Positions 5,648-6,418 of a DNA stretch of 6,418 nucleotides are shown one piece after another. The translations under genes and the position numbers were made by a program. Source of the stretch: Verrucomicrobiota bacterium (GTDB lineage: Bacteria; Verrucomicrobiota; Verrucomicrobiia; Limisphaerales; JAGWYX01); assembly GCA_018969165.1 (NCBI GenBank), contig JAGWYX010000238.1, positions 1 to 6,418 on the forward strand, read 5' to 3'. The notes beneath the pieces are model-generated. The model saw only the letters and a program-made list of their open reading frames with translations, made no database searches and was not told where the DNA came from. Positions within the stretch are counted from its first letter, which is position 1. Each line of letters starts with the position of its first letter.

Positions 5648-6111
5648 CAAATCTCCGGTGACTGATGCCCCACCTGCTTAAGGATCCGCACGCCCAGGGC
5701 GAACACAAACCACATTCCGTCGAACACGAAACCGTAGAGAAACCAGTCGAAATCGCTCTTGGTCGCCCCTATCCGCAGGACGTTCAGGTTGCCAGTCGAG
5801 TTCAGGCCCAAGACGATCTCGCACCCGCTCAGTCCGCCCAAGTCCACCGCCGCCGAGCCGGCGTTCTTCTCGCTCAAGGTCACGACCTCGGGCATGTCGG
5901 CGGTAATCTCCGAATGACCCAGTGGAAACGACATCAAGTTGGTGGACCAATACACCACCAGCGGCTGGTTGCCGGTCTGGTTGTCGATATACAGAGTCCG
6001 CACCGCCGCGCTGACATCCTGGCAGGACGCCCAACACGCGATTGCCAATGCGAGTTGCCAGACGCAAACACCGAAAGAGCGTCTGCGTCTGCAATGTTGA
6101 AAAACCCTCAC
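5647..6111 (-). CDS. Signal-peptide protein with C-terminal membrane anchor, likely inovirus structural/assembly protein
   Basis: Product of 154 aa if started at the GTG at 6111. The frame is open up to an ATG at 6315, but 6112-6311 is repeat DNA. The N-terminus has a four-arginine cluster (8-11) and a hydrophobic core (about 13-29, VCVWQLALAIACWASC), with a signal-peptidase-like site near DVSAA (32-36). Then comes an approximately 85-residue, probably beta-rich exported domain (TLYIDNQTGNQPLVVYW; SGCEIVLGLNSTGNLNVL) and a single helix at about 122-142 (DWFLYGFVFDGMWFVFALGV) ending in a short basic tail. An exported domain plus C-terminal anchor, just before zot, is the layout of minor coat/adsorption or assembly proteins of filamentous phages (gpIII/gpVI positions). 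I do not recognise the family by sequence. The alternative start is the ATG at 6315, which overlaps the upstream gene stop by ATGA and may be the ancestral start, now separated by inserted repeats. Confidence 0.6.
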   Translation of the reverse strand: MRVFQHCRRRRSFGVCVWQLALAIACWASCQDVSAAVRTLYIDNQTGNQPLVVYWSTNLMSFPLGHSEITADMPEVVTLSEKNAGSAAVDLGGLSGCEIVLGLNSTGNLNVLRIGATKSDFDWFLYGFVFDGMWFVFALGVRILKQVGHQSPEI

Positions 6112-6162
6112 CCCGTCCCTCTCCCATCCGATGGGAGAGGGTGGCTGAAAGCCGGGTGAGGG
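6105..6162. repeat. REP-like three-stem palindromic repeat, copy 2
   Basis: Seen: outer stem CCCTCACCC at 6105-6113 with GGGTGAGGG at 6154-6162. Inner stem of 12 perfect pairs, CCCTCTCCCATC at 6117-6128 with GATGGGAGAGGG at 6130-6141. A small third hairpin, GGCT-GAA-AGCC, lies at 6143-6153. Together they can form a cloverleaf. The CCCTCTCC/GGGAGAGGG core is shared with 32-102. The GTG proposed as start of the neighbouring minus-strand gene (6111-6109) lies in the outer stem, and the GAGAGGG sequence upstream of it in the inner stem, so the repeat may supply translation signals. Confidence 0.85.
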
Positions 6163-6311
6163 CCTCTCGCGTCGGAAAAAATCGCGCCACGTTGGCCGCT
6201 GAGCGGCTCTTCCGACCCCCTCCGCTGTCTTGACAGCCCCCTCTTTGACAGTCGAACGAGGTGAAGCCTGATCCCAGTCTGCGTCTCTGCGTCTCTGCGG
6301 TGAACCCATTT
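6163..6311. repeat. Repeat-rich spacer inside the phage-like operon
   Basis: Holds no convincing gene although one minus-strand frame stays open. Seen: an outer pair GTCGGAA at 6171-6177 with TTCCGAC at 6210-6216, enclosing GCCGCT-G-AGCGGC at 6195-6207; a short palindrome CTGTC-TT-GACAG near 6225-6236; and a tandem GCGTCTCT repeat at 6281-6299. On the minus strand this last part reads as the low-complexity CGCAGAGACGCAGAGACGCAG type of string. It separates two genes whose stop and start codons otherwise overlap. Confidence 0.6.
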
Positions 6312-6418
6312 TCATAGTCCGACGAGGTAGAGCATGATCTGTCGCGCCACGAAATAGTAACCGGCAAAGCCCATGCGGTAGCCTAGGTAAAGCAACGCGT
6401 CGGTCAGGATCACGTTCA
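6312..6418 (-). CDS. C-terminus of a membrane protein (partial, cut by window edge)
   Basis: Only the last 34 residues are in the window, reading NVILTDALLYLGYRMGFAGY then YFVARQIMLYLVGL and a TGA at 6314-6312. This is a hydrophobic, aromatic-rich sequence, suitable for one or two membrane segments. Its stop overlaps an ATG at 6315 (ATGA), placing it in the same operon as the signal-peptide protein and the zot remnant. Its position suggests a membrane-anchored minor coat or assembly protein of a filamentous phage, but the fragment is too short to identify. Confidence 0.55.
   Translation of the reverse strand, partial: NVILTDALLYLGYRMGFAGYYFVARQIMLYLVGL

Noticed and set aside
4884..5708. 274-codon minus-strand frame overlapping the PIN gene and zot region
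   Set aside because: Out of frame with both the PIN toxin and the Zot motifs, composition G/R-rich, no domain.
6230..6250. Two TTGACA strings (6230-6235, 6245-6250) as possible -35 boxes
   Set aside because: No matching -10 at proper spacing and no plus-strand gene downstream; they lie in repeat DNA.
1..6418. CRISPR array or rRNA
   Set aside because: No regularly spaced direct repeats of 25-40 bp and no rRNA-like conserved segments seen.

Overview
The window is GC-rich bacterial DNA with dense genes, long antisense shadow frames, few clear Shine-Dalgarno sites and many small palindromic intergenic repeats. The DNRLRE-type secreted protein, the AIM6-like phosphodiesterase, the form of the Zot protein and the repeats together suggest a verrucomicrobial genome (Pedosphaera/Limisphaerales type). 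That assignment is an inference from protein style; no rRNA or other marker gene is present.

Left part (1-4272): chromosomal-looking genes. Two palindromic repeats (32-102 and 161-217) lead into a secreted DNRLRE-domain protein (232-1182, +). It converges on a secreted PI-PLC/GDPD-superfamily phosphodiesterase (1242-2072, -). The divergent gap between that gene and a GlcD-type FAD oxidase (2301-3707, +) holds a 111-bp non-coding element with 10-bp terminal inverted repeats, two internal hairpins and an 8-bp flanking direct repeat, which looks like a MITE insertion. A four-helix membrane protein of unknown role (3742-4272, +) follows the oxidase closely.

Middle part (4273-5180): the 5' half of a tRNA-Leu gene (4398-4436) stops at the anticodon loop, and no clear 3' half follows. 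About 115 bp downstream is a two-gene toxin-antitoxin module: an AbrB-like antitoxin (4552-4788) overlapping a PIN-domain toxin (4785-5180) by 4 nt. A perfect 7+1+7 palindrome overlaps the predicted -10 box and ends next to the antitoxin ATG. This implies an autoregulated and possibly leaderless transcript.

Right part (5177-6418, - strand): what appears to be an eroded filamentous-phage (inovirus) morphogenesis block. In transcription order it has the C-terminus of a membrane protein (cut by the window edge), a signal-peptide protein with a C-terminal transmembrane anchor, and a shortened Zot (gpI-like) protein. The Zot protein keeps its N-terminal P-loop start and its juxtamembrane/transmembrane part but lacks most of the ATPase domain. 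The genes touch or overlap (ATGA and TGATG junctions). A roughly 200-bp block of repeats, including a second copy of the repeat family at 32-102, lies between the first two genes and keeps the frame open. The half tRNA, the TA module and the broken phage genes lie side by side, so 4398-6418 is best read as the edge of a decaying integrated element.
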